Assembly: GCF_018143015.1 (NCBI RefSeq)
Contig: NC_054750.1
Span: 1,469,501-1,533,500, forward strand
DNA from: Lytechinus variegatus
Lineage: Eukaryota; Echinodermata; Echinoidea; Temnopleuroida; Toxopneustidae
DNA: 64,000 bases
Direction of reading: 5' to 3'
Under the pieces are notes generated by a model. That model did not search any database. It worked only from the letters and a program-made list of their open reading frames with translations, and was not told the DNA's origin. Below, piece by piece: positions 12,001 through 21,700 of this stretch (its first letter is position 1; each line of letters starts with the position of its first letter). The position numbers and the translations under genes are program-made.

Positions 12001-15000
12001 ACAACTCGCCAACCAATAGCAATTTAAATTCATCTCTGGATAACATTTAGTCTGTGTTTCTTCCTAAACTTGGCAAAAAGTGTTTGAATTGTTCATTTTC
12101 AATACCTGCATAATATACAATACTAAAATTACAACAAATTTACAATTGCTAAATTGTTTAACCCCCCTTATGATTAATGACAATATGACTTACTTTGATG
12201 GGACTGACTACATGTATCTTCTTTTATAAATAGCATCAACAACAAAATAAGAACTTTACAATGCATTGCTACATAATTTCAAAACAGTTTTCATGAACAA
12301 AACAGAGAAAAATAATAATAACAATAATAAACAATTTTTATATACCGCAAAATCGCAAAATTGCCTCTCAGTTGGTTGAGAGAGGGGAAAATGAAGTATA
12401 AAGGAAATAGAAATAGAAAAAAAATAGAAAAAAGGATATCCCAGCTTCATGATAACTTATTTGAATACATTCGCGACTAGCAGAAATACAAAAATGTAAA
12501 ATCTCCCAGTTTCATTGACATTGTATGCATTTTCCATCTCTGAAGGAAAGAAAAAATCTACTCCAAGTCAATTCCATTTCACCAAGGTTATCAGATAGTA
12601 AATCAGGAGAGAGAAAGAAAAGGAGGGAGAGGGGTGTACCTGGAACAACAGGATAGTTGCCTCTCCAGCGCTTCTTGAATCGCACCTTCCATTCCAGGTT
12701 ATCAGAGACAATCTCATGAAGCATCTTACACACCAATCCAACCTCTCTAATGACAAGTCTAGCATCAAGGAAGTCAAAGATCTTCAGGAGTAGCTCCCTG
12801 GGAAGGGAGAGAAGAGTCCAGTGTTCTCTTTGCTCACTGTCCACAGGTGTTCTATCATCAAGAGTGACGCTCTGGTCAGCCACAACCACAGAGTCTTCAC
12901 CTTCAGTTTCATTTTGAACATGACTATAAGACGGGGTTTCTTCACAATCTGTTGCTTGGACAGTATCTGAACCTTGCAGAGTGTCCTCTGCATGATGTCC
13001 TGGAATGTCCTCTGCCTGTTCTCCTGGAATGCTTTCCTCCACCGTGTCAAGTTCTGAAGGTGCATCATTCACACATTCTGTTGTTTCAGATGTGCTTTCA
13101 TTTCCCTGGATGTTCGAGCCCTTGTGTGGTCTAGCGGAGTCTTCTGGTGCAGACTGTTCAACCTCTAATGGTTGGTCAGGTATGGCCAAAGTCTCTATGT
13201 GAACTTGAAGATCATCTACCTCATCCCTCAAGGATTCTTGGATCCCTTCCTCAGCCTGCAGTGATCAGAGAGGAAATCAACACAATTATCATATCTTTTT
13301 ATAGATTTCATTTACTTTACATACAAATTTGACTGAGAAAATATATATTTTTTGTGTGTATTGGAGCAAATTGAAAAGTTGTTTCTACACTTACATTAGA
13401 AGCACATTACCTATGAGGTGAAAATCTTCACAGTAAAATCTGAGATTTGAGAAAGTCAAAGATTTTTTAAATTAGTTGTAAAAATTGCAAGTTTACAATT
13501 TGTACAAGTTTAAAAAAAAAATTGACTTTCTCAAATCTCAGATTTGTTCAGAATTTCACTCATCCCTAAACTGTCTGCTTTTCCGTGGCCTGTTTCATAA
13601 AACTTGTTACACTAACAAATTTGCAAATATTCAAGCCACTGAAATCCTTCACTCTGATTGGCTAATAGTACATTTGTTGTAGAAATTTTGGATTTGTTAT
13701 TTAAGAAGTCTTTGTGAAAAGGGACCCTGACCTATTTTGAAACGAGCTTCAAAGTGAGGAAAAAAATCAAATTCCTTCTGTAATTGAGAGAAACCTGAAT
13801 TGAAAGAAGATGTCTCAGAAAGATCTTCAGTTTGTAATTACCATGATCCTTATCTTGCTATATCCTTCTCCCTGTAGTCATGCCAAGGCTCACCACGAGA
13901 GCCTGAGGGTGATAGAACTTGTCTCATTCAGCTAAAGTTATCTCTGAAAAAAACAATTTGTAATCATATACAAGCACTTGACTCTATATAAGTTTATAAC
14001 AAAGGTTAGTGTCAGCCATGTACAGGAAATGAATTATGTATAAAGCTAAATATGAAAGACATTACAATTGCAATCAAATTTGTATGTTTGAACCCAAGCA
14101 TTGAATTCTCAATTCTACTTGGAATCACAAATTGATGGGTCTAGTCATATGAGGCGCGATAGCTCTGTCGGTAGAGCTGGGGATTTGAACCTCGGTGACC
14201 CGGGTTCAATTCCGATTTGCCAATTGATAAGGCATTAATCCTCATAACTAGGTCTCTCAGAGAGGACCTAAGACTTAAACCATCGGTCCTCTGGTCACTT
14301 GCTTACAAGCATACATGCTCTCTTGGCAGTCAGGTAAATAACTCACCATAACACTGTTATTTCAATTTAGAGTAATCATGGTAAATAATAATAATAGTAA
14401 CTGGCAAATTTTATTTTCTTTAAGTTAACATAAAATTATCAACATGATCATGTAGAAAATAAATGACCTGTCCAATATCTGTTCAACCTTAATACTCATA
14501 ATTAGTGACAGTGTCTGTTTAAGATACTGTGAGTCTGTGTGAGCCTACCTCGAGCGAAGATCGTGCAGGCTCCACTCCACTCCTCTACCGTTACACTACG
14601 TCCACCTACCCGAACTTCGAGACCGTGAACTCGATCTGATATTCCGAGTGACAAAGGTGGGATTTTATGGGGGGAAAATAAAAAATTCATGCAACATCAC
14701 GATCTTCAAAAACAATCAAAACTAATACTCTTACTTTACACAAAGTTTCACTTCTTTTCCATGCTTCTATCAGTCTCAAAATTGGTGATTTAGAGCCAAC
14801 ATGAAGTTCCTCACACATAATTTGCAATGTTTTGAAATTGGCCGTGAATAATACGTGTGAGGAAACTGATACTGGCCCAAAATCACAAATTTTGAGGATA
14901 ACCAGAGGATGGACACGGAGTGAAATAAGTGTGAAGAGTAAGAAATTAAGCTAGTTTTCTTTTTCGTTATATTTTTTTCTGTAATTTTTACAATACATGT

Positions 15001-15550
15001 AAATAACATTTCCATCTCACCTTTGTCACTCGGAATATCCGATCGAGTTCGCCGTCCCGAAGTTCGTGTAGGTGGAGCGTAGTGTAAAGTTAATGGTAGT
15101 GAAGTGGAGTGGAGCCTGCACGAACTTCGCCCGAGGTAAACAACGAATGAACGACATGATGAACAAGCACACTGCATAGTCATTACAAGTCAAGAAAAAT
15201 ACGGGTATAGATCTCATTTTCAAACAAGATCTTAGATATTAATAGCACAACAACTAGAAATATATTTAGTCCTTTTCTCAGTTCTATTTTGATTAACATT
15301 TGAAGTTTAACTACATCTACATGTCCTTACTAAACTTACTTAATAGCCGCACATCACAACTAAGGCTAGCGGGAACTCAAGACTATGCTGGTGCAGTAGG
15401 GAAGGCGGCTCAAATGGTGAGTGTCCGTACAAACACTTTTTGGCAAACCGCTGCTTGTTGACCCGGCTTATTACTGCTCTTATTATACTAGATTCTTCTT
15501 ATTCTGATTAAGAATAAATATTTTTTCTGTAAACTTACCTTTGTAGCCAT
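2640..15550 (-). CDS. fbxw9: F-box/WD repeat-containing protein 9 (whole gene, 8 coding exons)
   Basis: Substrate-receptor subunit of an SCF (SKP1-CUL1-F-box) ubiquitin ligase: the F-box should bind SKP1 and the WD propeller should recruit substrate. Coding exons are 15550-15539, 13255-12640, 11950-11805, 11395-11267, 8896-8784, 4391-4300, 3681-3530 and 3017-2640. All junctions keep frame, giving 545 aa. Order: an acidic, low-complexity N-terminus (about 5-150); an F-box at about 153-193 (LSLPRELLLKIFDFLDAR); a linker containing DDFNWKLACIDREE, close to what I recall of vertebrate FBXW9; then about seven WD-like blades to the C-terminus. The gene is longer than human FBXW9 (about 458 aa), mainly in the N-terminal region. 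It is head to head with MED8. The identification rests on F-box, linker and blade similarity and is firm. Only the 12-nt first exon is less certain. Confidence 0.93.
3530..3681 (-). CDS. fbxw9: FBXW9 coding exon 7: WD blade
   Basis: Residues 370-420. HHKHPVLTVQADDHYIISG followed by SEDKSIAIFDRR is a typical WD blade. Acceptor ttacag, donor GTGAGT. Confidence 0.93.
3741..4222. mobile_element. MITE of the AAGTTCACCCTGA family, copy 1
   Basis: About 480 bp in FBXW9 intron 6, with inverted ends GGGGAAGTTCACCCTGA and TCAGGGTGAACTTCTCC. The interior is AT-rich and non-coding. A second copy lies at 36871-37355, and TTAA-like bases flank both ends of copy 1. Confidence 0.75.
4300..4391 (-). CDS. fbxw9: FBXW9 coding exon 6: WD blade
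   Basis: Residues 339-370 (both end codons shared). DLIIAGAYDKSIYLFDPR is a WD-type strand pair. The 4.4 kb intron upstream of it holds the three-level transposon nest. Confidence 0.92.
4629..7598. mobile_element. hAT-like element with TAGTGCTGCA ends (middle layer of the nest)
   Basis: A 2,970-bp element flanked by a perfect 8-bp duplication CTATCATC (4621-4628, 7599-7606). Termini are TAGTGCTGCA and TGCAGCACTA, and GGTTCGG-rich subterminal repeats run inward from both ends. Eight-base duplications with TAG/CAG-type ends fit the hAT superfamily. An open frame of about 140 codons at 4931-5353 shows no BED finger or hAT C-terminal dimerisation motif that I recognise. The element itself contains another insertion at 5822-7062. 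Confidence 0.8.
5822..7062. mobile_element. hAT-like element with TAGGCCTGGGA ends (innermost layer)
   Basis: A 1,241-bp element flanked by the 8-bp duplication TTCATGTT (5814-5821, 7063-7070). Termini are TAGGCCTGGGA and its reverse complement with a one-base mismatch (CTCCCAGGCCTA). Subterminal ATTCGATT/AATCGAT motifs recur at both ends. No transposase frame is visible. Confidence 0.8.
8262..8430. repeat. Palindromic mini-element
   Basis: Arms TTTCATAAAGCTGTTCGTAA and GTTAAGAGC... mirror each other across about 165 bp; the right arm reads AACTTACAAACAGCTTTATGA. Lies in FBXW9 intron 5. It resembles other cataATAAA-type palindromic MITEs in the window in style but not in sequence. Confidence 0.65.
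8784..8896 (-). CDS. fbxw9: FBXW9 coding exon 5: WD blade
   Basis: Residues 302-339. GWVWDITSLDNLLCTASWDC...LKLWDI is a complete WD blade strand set. Acceptor ttcag, donor GTAAGT; ends in phase 2. Confidence 0.92.
9389..10852. mobile_element. piggyBac-like MITE, copy 2, interrupted by a tandem-repeat element
   Basis: TTAA flanks at 9385-9388 and 10853-10856; CCCTATCTAGGCCGGGG starts the left end and its complement closes the right end. The element is split by the 9454-10401 insertion. The remaining sequence is collinear with copy 1 (267-1027). Confidence 0.85.
9454..10401. mobile_element. DR1/M-box tandem-repeat element, copy A
   Basis: Starts CAAGTGGAATGCCTCTGG and ends GCAGGTGAGAC. GTCTCACCTGC near the start is the inverted partner of the end. 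The interior is a tandem array of degenerate ~160-bp monomers with four perfect TGACCTTTGACCT sites, and it ends in a GCCGCC run. Comparison with the uninterrupted copy at 267-1027 shows insertion into an A-run, with extra A residues to the right. Other copies: 39250-39749 and 57863-59453. The superfamily is unknown to me. Confidence 0.75.
10857..11060. repeat. Imperfect inverted repeat next to piggyBac-like copy 2
   Basis: GACTGAGGCTGG at 10901-10912 is mirrored by CCAGCCTCAGTCCACTTTGG near 11001-11020. The region is GC-richer than its surroundings and non-coding. It lies in FBXW9 intron 4. Confidence 0.4.
11070..11232. repeat. Palindromic mini-element (GCATAAAACTTTTTACC family), copy 1
   Basis: Ends GTTGCATAAAACTTTTTACC and, inverted, TTTTTTGCAACGGGCCCC. 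A second copy in the opposite orientation lies at 39898-40037 and shares the core TTTGCCCTGTGTTAAAGTCA. Confidence 0.7.
11267..11395 (-). CDS. fbxw9: FBXW9 coding exon 4: WD blade
   Basis: 43 codons, phase 0 at both ends (residues 259-301). Carries a canonical blade signature ATGSRDRTFQMWDLRKL, then a charged loop. Confidence 0.93.
11805..11950 (-). CDS. fbxw9: FBXW9 coding exon 3: linker into the propeller
   Basis: Encodes residues 210-258. DDFNWKLACIDREE and HFSLNMAHIAAIDCV closely resemble the F-box-to-WD linker of vertebrate FBXW9. Acceptor ctctcag, donor GTAAGT. Confidence 0.93.
11951..12639 (-). other. FBXW9 intron 2, no further feature
   Basis: AT-rich intronic sequence between exons 3 and 2. 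No repeat boundary or extra exon was recognised. Confidence 0.5.
12640..13255 (-). CDS. fbxw9: FBXW9 coding exon 2: acidic N-terminus and F-box
   Basis: Encodes residues 5-209, plus the first base of codon 210. The acceptor is ctgcag at 13256-13261 and the donor is GTAC at 12639. Residues to about 150 are Glu/Asp/Ser/Thr-rich and include a short internal duplication (PGEQAED / PGHHAED). The F-box core LPRELLLKIFDFL is followed by the conserved Trp (NLEWKVRFKKRW). Confidence 0.92.
14153..14350 (+). mobile_element. tRNA-derived SINE (family B)
   Basis: The head has a pol III A box (TAGCTCTGTCGGTAGAGCTGG at 14160) and a B box (GGGTTCAATTCC) with tRNA-like spacing. The body GGCATTAATCCTCAT...GAGAGGACCTAAG matches the inverted SINE at 26290-26500. 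The ends do not pair as an acceptor stem, so it is a SINE and not a tRNA gene. Confidence 0.75.
14546..15138. mobile_element. TIR element with GTGCAGGCTCCACTCCACT arms
   Basis: About 593 bp. Both ends carry long (>100 bp) imperfect inverted repeats: TACCTCGAGCGAAG leads the left arm and CTTCGCCCGAGGTA ends the right. It lies between FBXW9 exons 1 and 2. A partial relative with a further insertion lies at 60454-60846, and a shorter relic near 26064-26110. Confidence 0.75.
15539..15550 (-). CDS. fbxw9: FBXW9 coding exon 1 (Met-Ala-Thr-Lys)
   Basis: ATG GCT ACA AAG is followed directly by a perfect GTAAGT donor. It ends in phase 0, exactly what exon 2 needs (exon 2 opens with GCT GAG in phase 0). 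No other upstream ATG exon with a good donor and matching phase was found. An extra non-coding or micro-exon in between cannot be excluded. Confidence 0.6.
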
Positions 15551-16188
15551 GTATGTAATGACACAGTAGACTAACCTGCCACGTGGAAGTGTCAATAATC
15601 ATAGGAAACATAAGCTAACAAAGAACGAGATGAGTCATTTCTTTTCAAAAACGTTGCAACACACTAGATTGGTTCATAGATCATAGACTATTAATAAAAT
15701 AAAAGCGAGGCCTGGGAAATGAGGGCGTGGTCAATATGTTTTTACTGAAGGCGACAACGTGAATTGTATGTTGAAGGGTCCGGGGCCGAGAAAGAGTAAT
15801 GAATACAATAAGAATTAATGAACAATAATAAGAAAAAATCCCGATAAATGAATGAATCAATCAATATAGATGAATGTATGAATACAAAGAATATAAAAAA
15901 AAATCAATCGATAAATAAGTGAAATTAATGAATGAATAAACAAACAAATAAATTAATGAATGATAAATAAATAAATAAACAAATAAATACAGATGAATAT
16001 AAGCAGGCCCTATGGGGGTATTGCTAGAAAATATTTGCTATCAGTTGTGAATCGATCAGTTCTAACAATATCAAATCAAATCACTCAGTTCTAAAAAGTG
16101 TTTCGAAAAGTACAGACCAGAAATAGCCAATTTGCAATTAATTATGATTGATTTTGGGACCCAAAACTGAGTTGCAATTGATTGCAAG
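15551..16188. promoter_or_regulatory. Upstream region of FBXW9 (5' UTR/promoter side)
   Basis: Immediately upstream of FBXW9 exon 1. It contains a CCACGTGG E-box palindrome (15580-15587) within the first 50 bp. Farther out it turns into AAT/AAAC-rich simple sequence (15830-15990). No TATA box can be assigned with confidence. Confidence 0.3.
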
Positions 16189-16432
16189 TTTTGTGCAACA
16201 AGTAGGTACATAAAAGTCTTCAACGATCGAGTTTTAGTTTCAGTTTTTACGGAGTTTTATTCATTTTTTCTCAAAAGTTCTAGCAATTAAGGTTCAAAAT
16301 TCATAAGGATCGAAGGCTAGCAATTAAAGTAAAATCTTGTATTTTTGCTAGAACTTTTGAGAAAAAATAAATAAGAACTGAAATTAAAACTCTAATTTGA
16401 AGACTTTCATGTACCTACTTGTTGCACAAAAC
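16189..16432. repeat. Palindromic MITE with GTGCAACAAGTAGGTACAT ends
   Basis: About 245 bp with long mirrored arms. TTGTGCAACAAGTAGGTACA at the left is matched, inverted, by TGTACCTACTTGTTGCACAA at the right. AAAAGTTCTAGCAATTAA and its mirror sit near the centre. Lies in the FBXW9-MED8 intergenic region. Confidence 0.75.
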
Positions 16433-16492
16433 AATTTAACTTTTCTCTTTTAATTAACCAAAAAGAATACATGTATTAAAGGGCACTACATG

Positions 16493-17738
16493 CCCAGAAG
16501 GAAAAACCTGTTCCACTGGACCAGTTAGACCAGTATAATTTTAACTGGTAACTCTGGAAATTGGAACATCGGTTTACTGGTCTAACTGGTCATACTGGTC
16601 CAGTTAAAATCTTACTGGTCCAGTTAAAAATTAAACTGGTCTTGAAGTAGTGGAATTTTATACTGGTCTTGTTTCTGGTGGTTACTGGTCTTACTGGTCT
16701 TCATACTAGTCTCACTGGTCCTCAAACTGGTCGAACTGGTCCTCGTACTGGTCTTACTGGATCAGTTTATTACATGCATTTGGTTTGTTATATACCATGG
16801 CCAGTGAAATGCCTGGAAAAGATAGTTAGTAAATCAATCTTTCTGCTGTTATTTTGAATGTGATGTATGAAATTACACATTTTCATTGTGAATTAGTTCA
16901 CACTTATTTTGAAGGTTTTCAAACAACAATGAGTGCTATTGCAAGGATATTCCATTACAAATCCTGATTTTTCTTTAAAAAACAGGAAATATGCAAATAA
17001 GGTAAACCACATGATCAGCATCATCAGAATTACTGGTATTACTGGTCTTGACCAGTTTAATTTCAAACATTGAATTACTTTAGACCAGTTGACTAATACA
17101 TCTTGCTTTGATCTTAATCATAATTAGAGGAAATAATCATTTTAATGTTAATATCAATACTTGATAATTATGATAATATTAATAATAATAATTACAATAT
17201 CAATAACAATAATAACAGTAATAAGAATGATTACAACAATGATCATAATAATCATAATAACAATTGTGATAATCATAAGAGCAATGATGACAACAATGAT
17301 AAATGATAACGATAATAAGTTTCTCTGAATTGCAAAATTCATTTTTCATAATTTGTTAAATGATCCGACTTGAAAGTCATTATTTATTGGACCAACCAGA
17401 ATGCAATTGTTTGAACTGGTCTCCAGTTAATTTTTACTGGTCCAGTTTTACTGGTCCAGGTCGCTCATGACGACGGTCTCCTGCGTTCTGAAATTGAGTT
17501 AAATAATATTTTTCATATACTTTTTTTATATTCAGAAAGAGATCGTAAATGATACGTGTGTCTAAAATGTATATACATGTAATTGTAAAATCTATGTAAT
17601 AATTGATTATGTTGTATTATGTTGAACATGTTGAACGCAGAAATAAATTTCAAGCAAACAATAAAAATCAGTTGGTCTAGTAAACATAAACTGGAAACCA
17701 GTAAAAAAATACTGGTCTAACTGGTTTTTCCTTCTGGG
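16493..17738. mobile_element. TIR element with ACTGGTC-rich arms
   Basis: About 1.25 kb. Perfect inverted ends CCCAGAAGGAAAAACC / GGTTTTTCCTTCTGGG. Both arms (16510-16770, 17395-17738) are built of iterated ACTGGTC / GACCAGT heptads, and isolated copies occur inside. The interior is AT-rich with an AAT/ATC simple stretch (17150-17310). No transposase and no clear target duplication. Confidence 0.7.
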
Positions 17739-17868
17739 TGGGTGGATGTTTAAGGGTTGCATTTTCACAAAATGATCAAAACCGGAGAAAAAAATGAAAA
17801 AAAACGAATAGATAGATAAATAGATAGGTAGATAGATAGAAAAAAGAAAGAAAGATAGATAGATGGGC

Positions 17869-17957
17869 CAAATATATATATATTATTTATTATATATATA
17901 TATATTATTTATTATATATATATATATATTATTTATTATATATATATATATATATTT
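17869..17957. repeat. TA-rich minisatellite
   Basis: Alternating (TA)n runs and ATTATTTATT blocks repeat three times with a growing TA tract. Preceded by GATA-type simple sequence (17808-17860). Confidence 0.85.
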
Positions 17958-18539
17958 CTACGGCATTTTCTAAACTTTAAACATTTTTTGATTTTTTTAT
18001 TCCATATCCCAGAGCTGACTATTTCTATTTTACTCAGGAACTGTATACTGCTAAACTTTGACTATTGGTCGTGAGGCCCCCTTTGGGATTTTCCTGTTTT
18101 GGAGCCGGAGATTCGTCATAGTCATCTTGCAGTCATGGCAAAGCGTCTTTAGATGCATCCTTTTAATGAGATTTTCAAGAAAAAGGGTGGTGTTGAAAGA
18201 CTGGTCAATGGTCAAACGCGGGATCAAACATATTTAGGTACATTCCTATTTTTCCCCATTTTTTTTTAAGACAAGCCAAACGTGTTTAGGGTATGTTTTT
18301 CCCAAACCTCTTCCCCGGGGTCATATTCTGGCGAAAATTTGTTTAGGGACCAAAATGTGTAAAAAAGGCCGGCGAAAAAAAATTATTTAGGGGGGCATTT
18401 TGCACACAGACGGAGAAAATCATGTGAATATCAATACATTTTACTGGCCTTCGGGACTTTAATGTGGAAAGGGTACACATGTCCCCAAGCGCCATTTGTA
18501 CGCCAATGCCCCCAAAGAAAAAAACAAATAAAATTCTGC

Positions 18540-18709
18540 AGAAGGGGGAGGGGAAGTCTTGGAGTAAAAAAAGTCACAGGAACGATAAGTGTTAACGCCC
18601 TCTGCGTTTGTTAACTGTCATCTGTGGAAAGAATAAGAAAACTCAATCCAGATAAACTGCCTTAAAAAGGGCTTCTTTGAAGTGGTCTCGCGATATTATT
18701 TCCTTCAAA
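18540..18709 (+). promoter_or_regulatory. med8: Probable MED8 promoter-proximal region and 5' UTR
   Basis: Directly upstream of the MED8 ATG. It includes GCGCC/CTGCG-bearing, less AT-rich sequence (18590-18700). The transcription start cannot be fixed from sequence alone. The gene sits 3.16 kb from FBXW9 in divergent orientation. Confidence 0.35.
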
Positions 18710-18715
18710 ATGCAG
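18710..18715 (+). CDS. med8: MED8 coding exon 1 (Met-Gln only)
   Basis: ATGCAG is followed by GTAAAC. Joined to exon 2 it gives MQNQDKVLDNSLDYI, matching the MQ start and spacing of vertebrate MED8. Six coding bases end in phase 0. Confidence 0.8.
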
Positions 18716-21700
18716 GTAAACTTGGAATTAATAGAATACATTTTTATTTTATGGAATTTTGGAGGCACAAGTCCCACAATGAACGTCTAATTTTCCCTAA
18801 AACTTAGTATCAGTCCCATTCGTTTAAATTTGCGTCTTCAAATCGGCAAGTGCAAGTTCATGCGCCACTGCTGGCTAGCGACCGACGGGTTTCCATTCTC
18901 AGCCGTTCTCTGATTGGTCAATTAAGGCAGTGCGGTGTCTGTGTGTTCCGTGTGTGTATGTGTGATGCGAAGCGTGCAGTACATGTGTTCACTGGACGTG
19001 AGGGCATAGAGTAGACACCCAGTCGTTTTCTTGATTTTAACTTTACAATAACAACGATCAGGGATGGGTTTATTTTGTTGCAGTGTGTGCATGTGAAGGA
19101 TATTACAGCTCTTAATCAGCTGACTCTCTTTCCAAACTTAAAAGTGTAATGATAATTGCTACATTCCAATTATTTGATTTGTTTTAGAAAGGGTCTTTTA
19201 TTTTTTACTCAGTCTATCAATCCTCTCATTGATTAAAGAGAGTCTTCACTTAATTGCGTTTCATTACATTAACAGAATGTCCACTGTAATGAAAATGGAA
19301 ACATGCCAGTCAATTGACCAGCATAATGTGAAAATGGAAACATGCCGGTCAATTGACCGATATAATATGAAAATGGAAACATGCCGGTCAGTTTACCATA
19401 TATTTCACTGTATAATGAAAATGGAAACATGCCGGTCAGTTTACCATATGTTTCAAAATAAAAATGGAAACATGCCGGTCAATTGGCTATATGTTTCAGT
19501 GTATAATGAAAGTGGAAACATGCCGGTCAGTTTACCATATGTTTCAGTGTATAATGAAAATGGAAACATGCCAGTCAATGACCAGCGCAGTATACAACAG
19601 TATAATGAAAATGGAAACATGCCGGTCAATTGGCTATATGTTTCAGTGTATAATGAAAATGGAAACATGCCGGTCATGGCTGTATATTTCAGTGTATAAT
19701 GGGAATGATGAAAACATGCCAGTCAATTCTGTTCAATTTCTCTCTTAATTTTTGTTTATCCCTCATTGTCTATCTACTAAAGAGAAAGACTCAGACGCAG
19801 TGTGTTTTTTAATTTGCTTTTTCATTTTATATTCTTTGAAAAACAGAATGTGACAAGAACGTTTTTAATCAGCTATCATGATATATGAAAAAAATGTGCG
19901 CATTGAAAATGAAATTTGGCAACAGACAAATGAACATGATTTTTTTTATCATTTTTTCAACATTTTTTTTATTTATTCACCATGCAACACACAATAAATC
20001 GACAGAAATATAGATATAATGATACATAGGAGGAGCTGAACATAAACAAAATATGTGCAGATAGCATCATAGGCAAATACTTCATTTGAACTAAAACATT
20101 GGTTCTAAATAAAAATATAAAAAAATAGAATAATGATCTATAGCATGTTAAAATATAGACATTACTATGATTACAGAGATTATATCATCTTGATATATTT
20201 AAAAAAAAACATGTATCAACTATACCATGAGGAAAAGTATGCTTGGAAAAATCATCACAGACTTACAGTATTTTGAAAGAAATAAATCCATACAAGTACA
20301 ACTATACATGTATAACATATTCTCTGATAAAAAAAAATTCAGGATATTCAAATGATGAATTGGGCATTGATAGCGGTATATAATTCATGGTGGCCAGTTC
20401 AGTTAAAAAACTGTTCTCTCAGCAGGCCCTGCCATACCCCGGCTTTAGCTGGGCTGCCTAGGTGCTCAAGCATTCAATGAATGTTAAGGGGAGTGAAGGG
20501 GGGGGGGGGAGGGGGCATCATGCCCCAGCCCTTTTTGCATGGGTTAAGAAGGTGTAAATTTATTTTCAGTAATTACCAATTTGATAATAGAAAAATTATT
20601 GGGTTCATAATAAAATAACAAATACATATATTTGCATATTTTCAACTGAAATCTGTAAAATCAGTGCACCATATATAAACAGGGGCCGCGGAAGCGAGGG
20701 GGCTGGGGGCTTCAGCCCCGGCCCCCACTTTTTTCCAAAACAGTGTACAAAAAGTTAAAAATGACTATAGGATTGTGATTTAATTTTTGCATGGTCAGCA
20801 CCCCCCCCTTGAAAACCGTGCCCCTATGCAGTTTCGATAGAAAAATCACTTTGGAAGTATAGTAATATAACTGCATTGCCAGATCCAAATCTGTTAGTAA
20901 TCTATATATGTCCCATTTTTGGTCCATGCAGGCTGGGAAAATTTATATCTCAGTAGAATAAAATTCACAGAGCATAAAATGCTGAAAATTAGTTCAAAAT
21001 TGGATAATAAATTACAAAATATTCTGGGCATGTAGGCTGGGTGGCTGATGATTTCACATCCCCACGTTTATGAAATCCCGGGTATGAAATAAGGTTAGTA
21101 AAAACATTCTACCAAGAACTCAAACAACGGGATTGACTGATTAAGTGCATTATTTTGCCGCAACTTATTTCATCTTCATGCATTTACACATGAAAAAGTG
21201 AATTTACGATTTCATGTAATTTACACTGAAGAAAAAGGAACAAGTGGGGATACGTGACATCAGCCCACAAAACGTACCTAATATGAATATTCATGACGAT
21301 GTGCATCAGTATACTGTTTTCACAAAATATTGATAAACTTTGAAATTCAATAACTTTGTTATATCTAGCTCCTACACACAAAAATTGATTTTAAAAAAGG
21401 CATTAACATTCCGAATTAAACCTTTCTTTAAATATATATAGCTATAGGGAACTACACTTTATGTCATCATATCAAACTAAAACAACTTGAAATACAGCTG
21501 ATATGCCTTCTCCACTACCACCCCCCCCCCCCGAGCCCCGATAATACCCTAACACAACGGTAATCCCTTGTACTCATGTATTGAATTTATATAGTCTCAT
21601 GAGAATTAAAAAGGGGATTAGCATGGAAGTTCCTTTTGATATGGATAAGTCCCTTCAATAGTAAACTTGTCAGACATTAAGCATCCTGCCATATAAATCA

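Noticed and set aside
13911-13944. Alternative FBXW9 first exon (ATGAGACAAGTTC... then GTGAGC on the minus strand)
   Set aside because: Splicing to exon 2 would create an immediate TGA; the phase does not fit, unlike the exon at 15539-15550.
15361-15490. Compact, GC-richer segment resembling a structured RNA (weak likeness to a part of SRP RNA)
   Set aside because: The similarity is limited to a few short words; no full domain, pol III promoter or terminator could be matched.
19229-19699. 156-codon open frame over the left foldback arm, with repeated ENGNMPV/METCRS-type units
   Set aside because: It is a translation of the tandem DNA repeat, readable in several frames and on both strands; there is no independent coding evidence.
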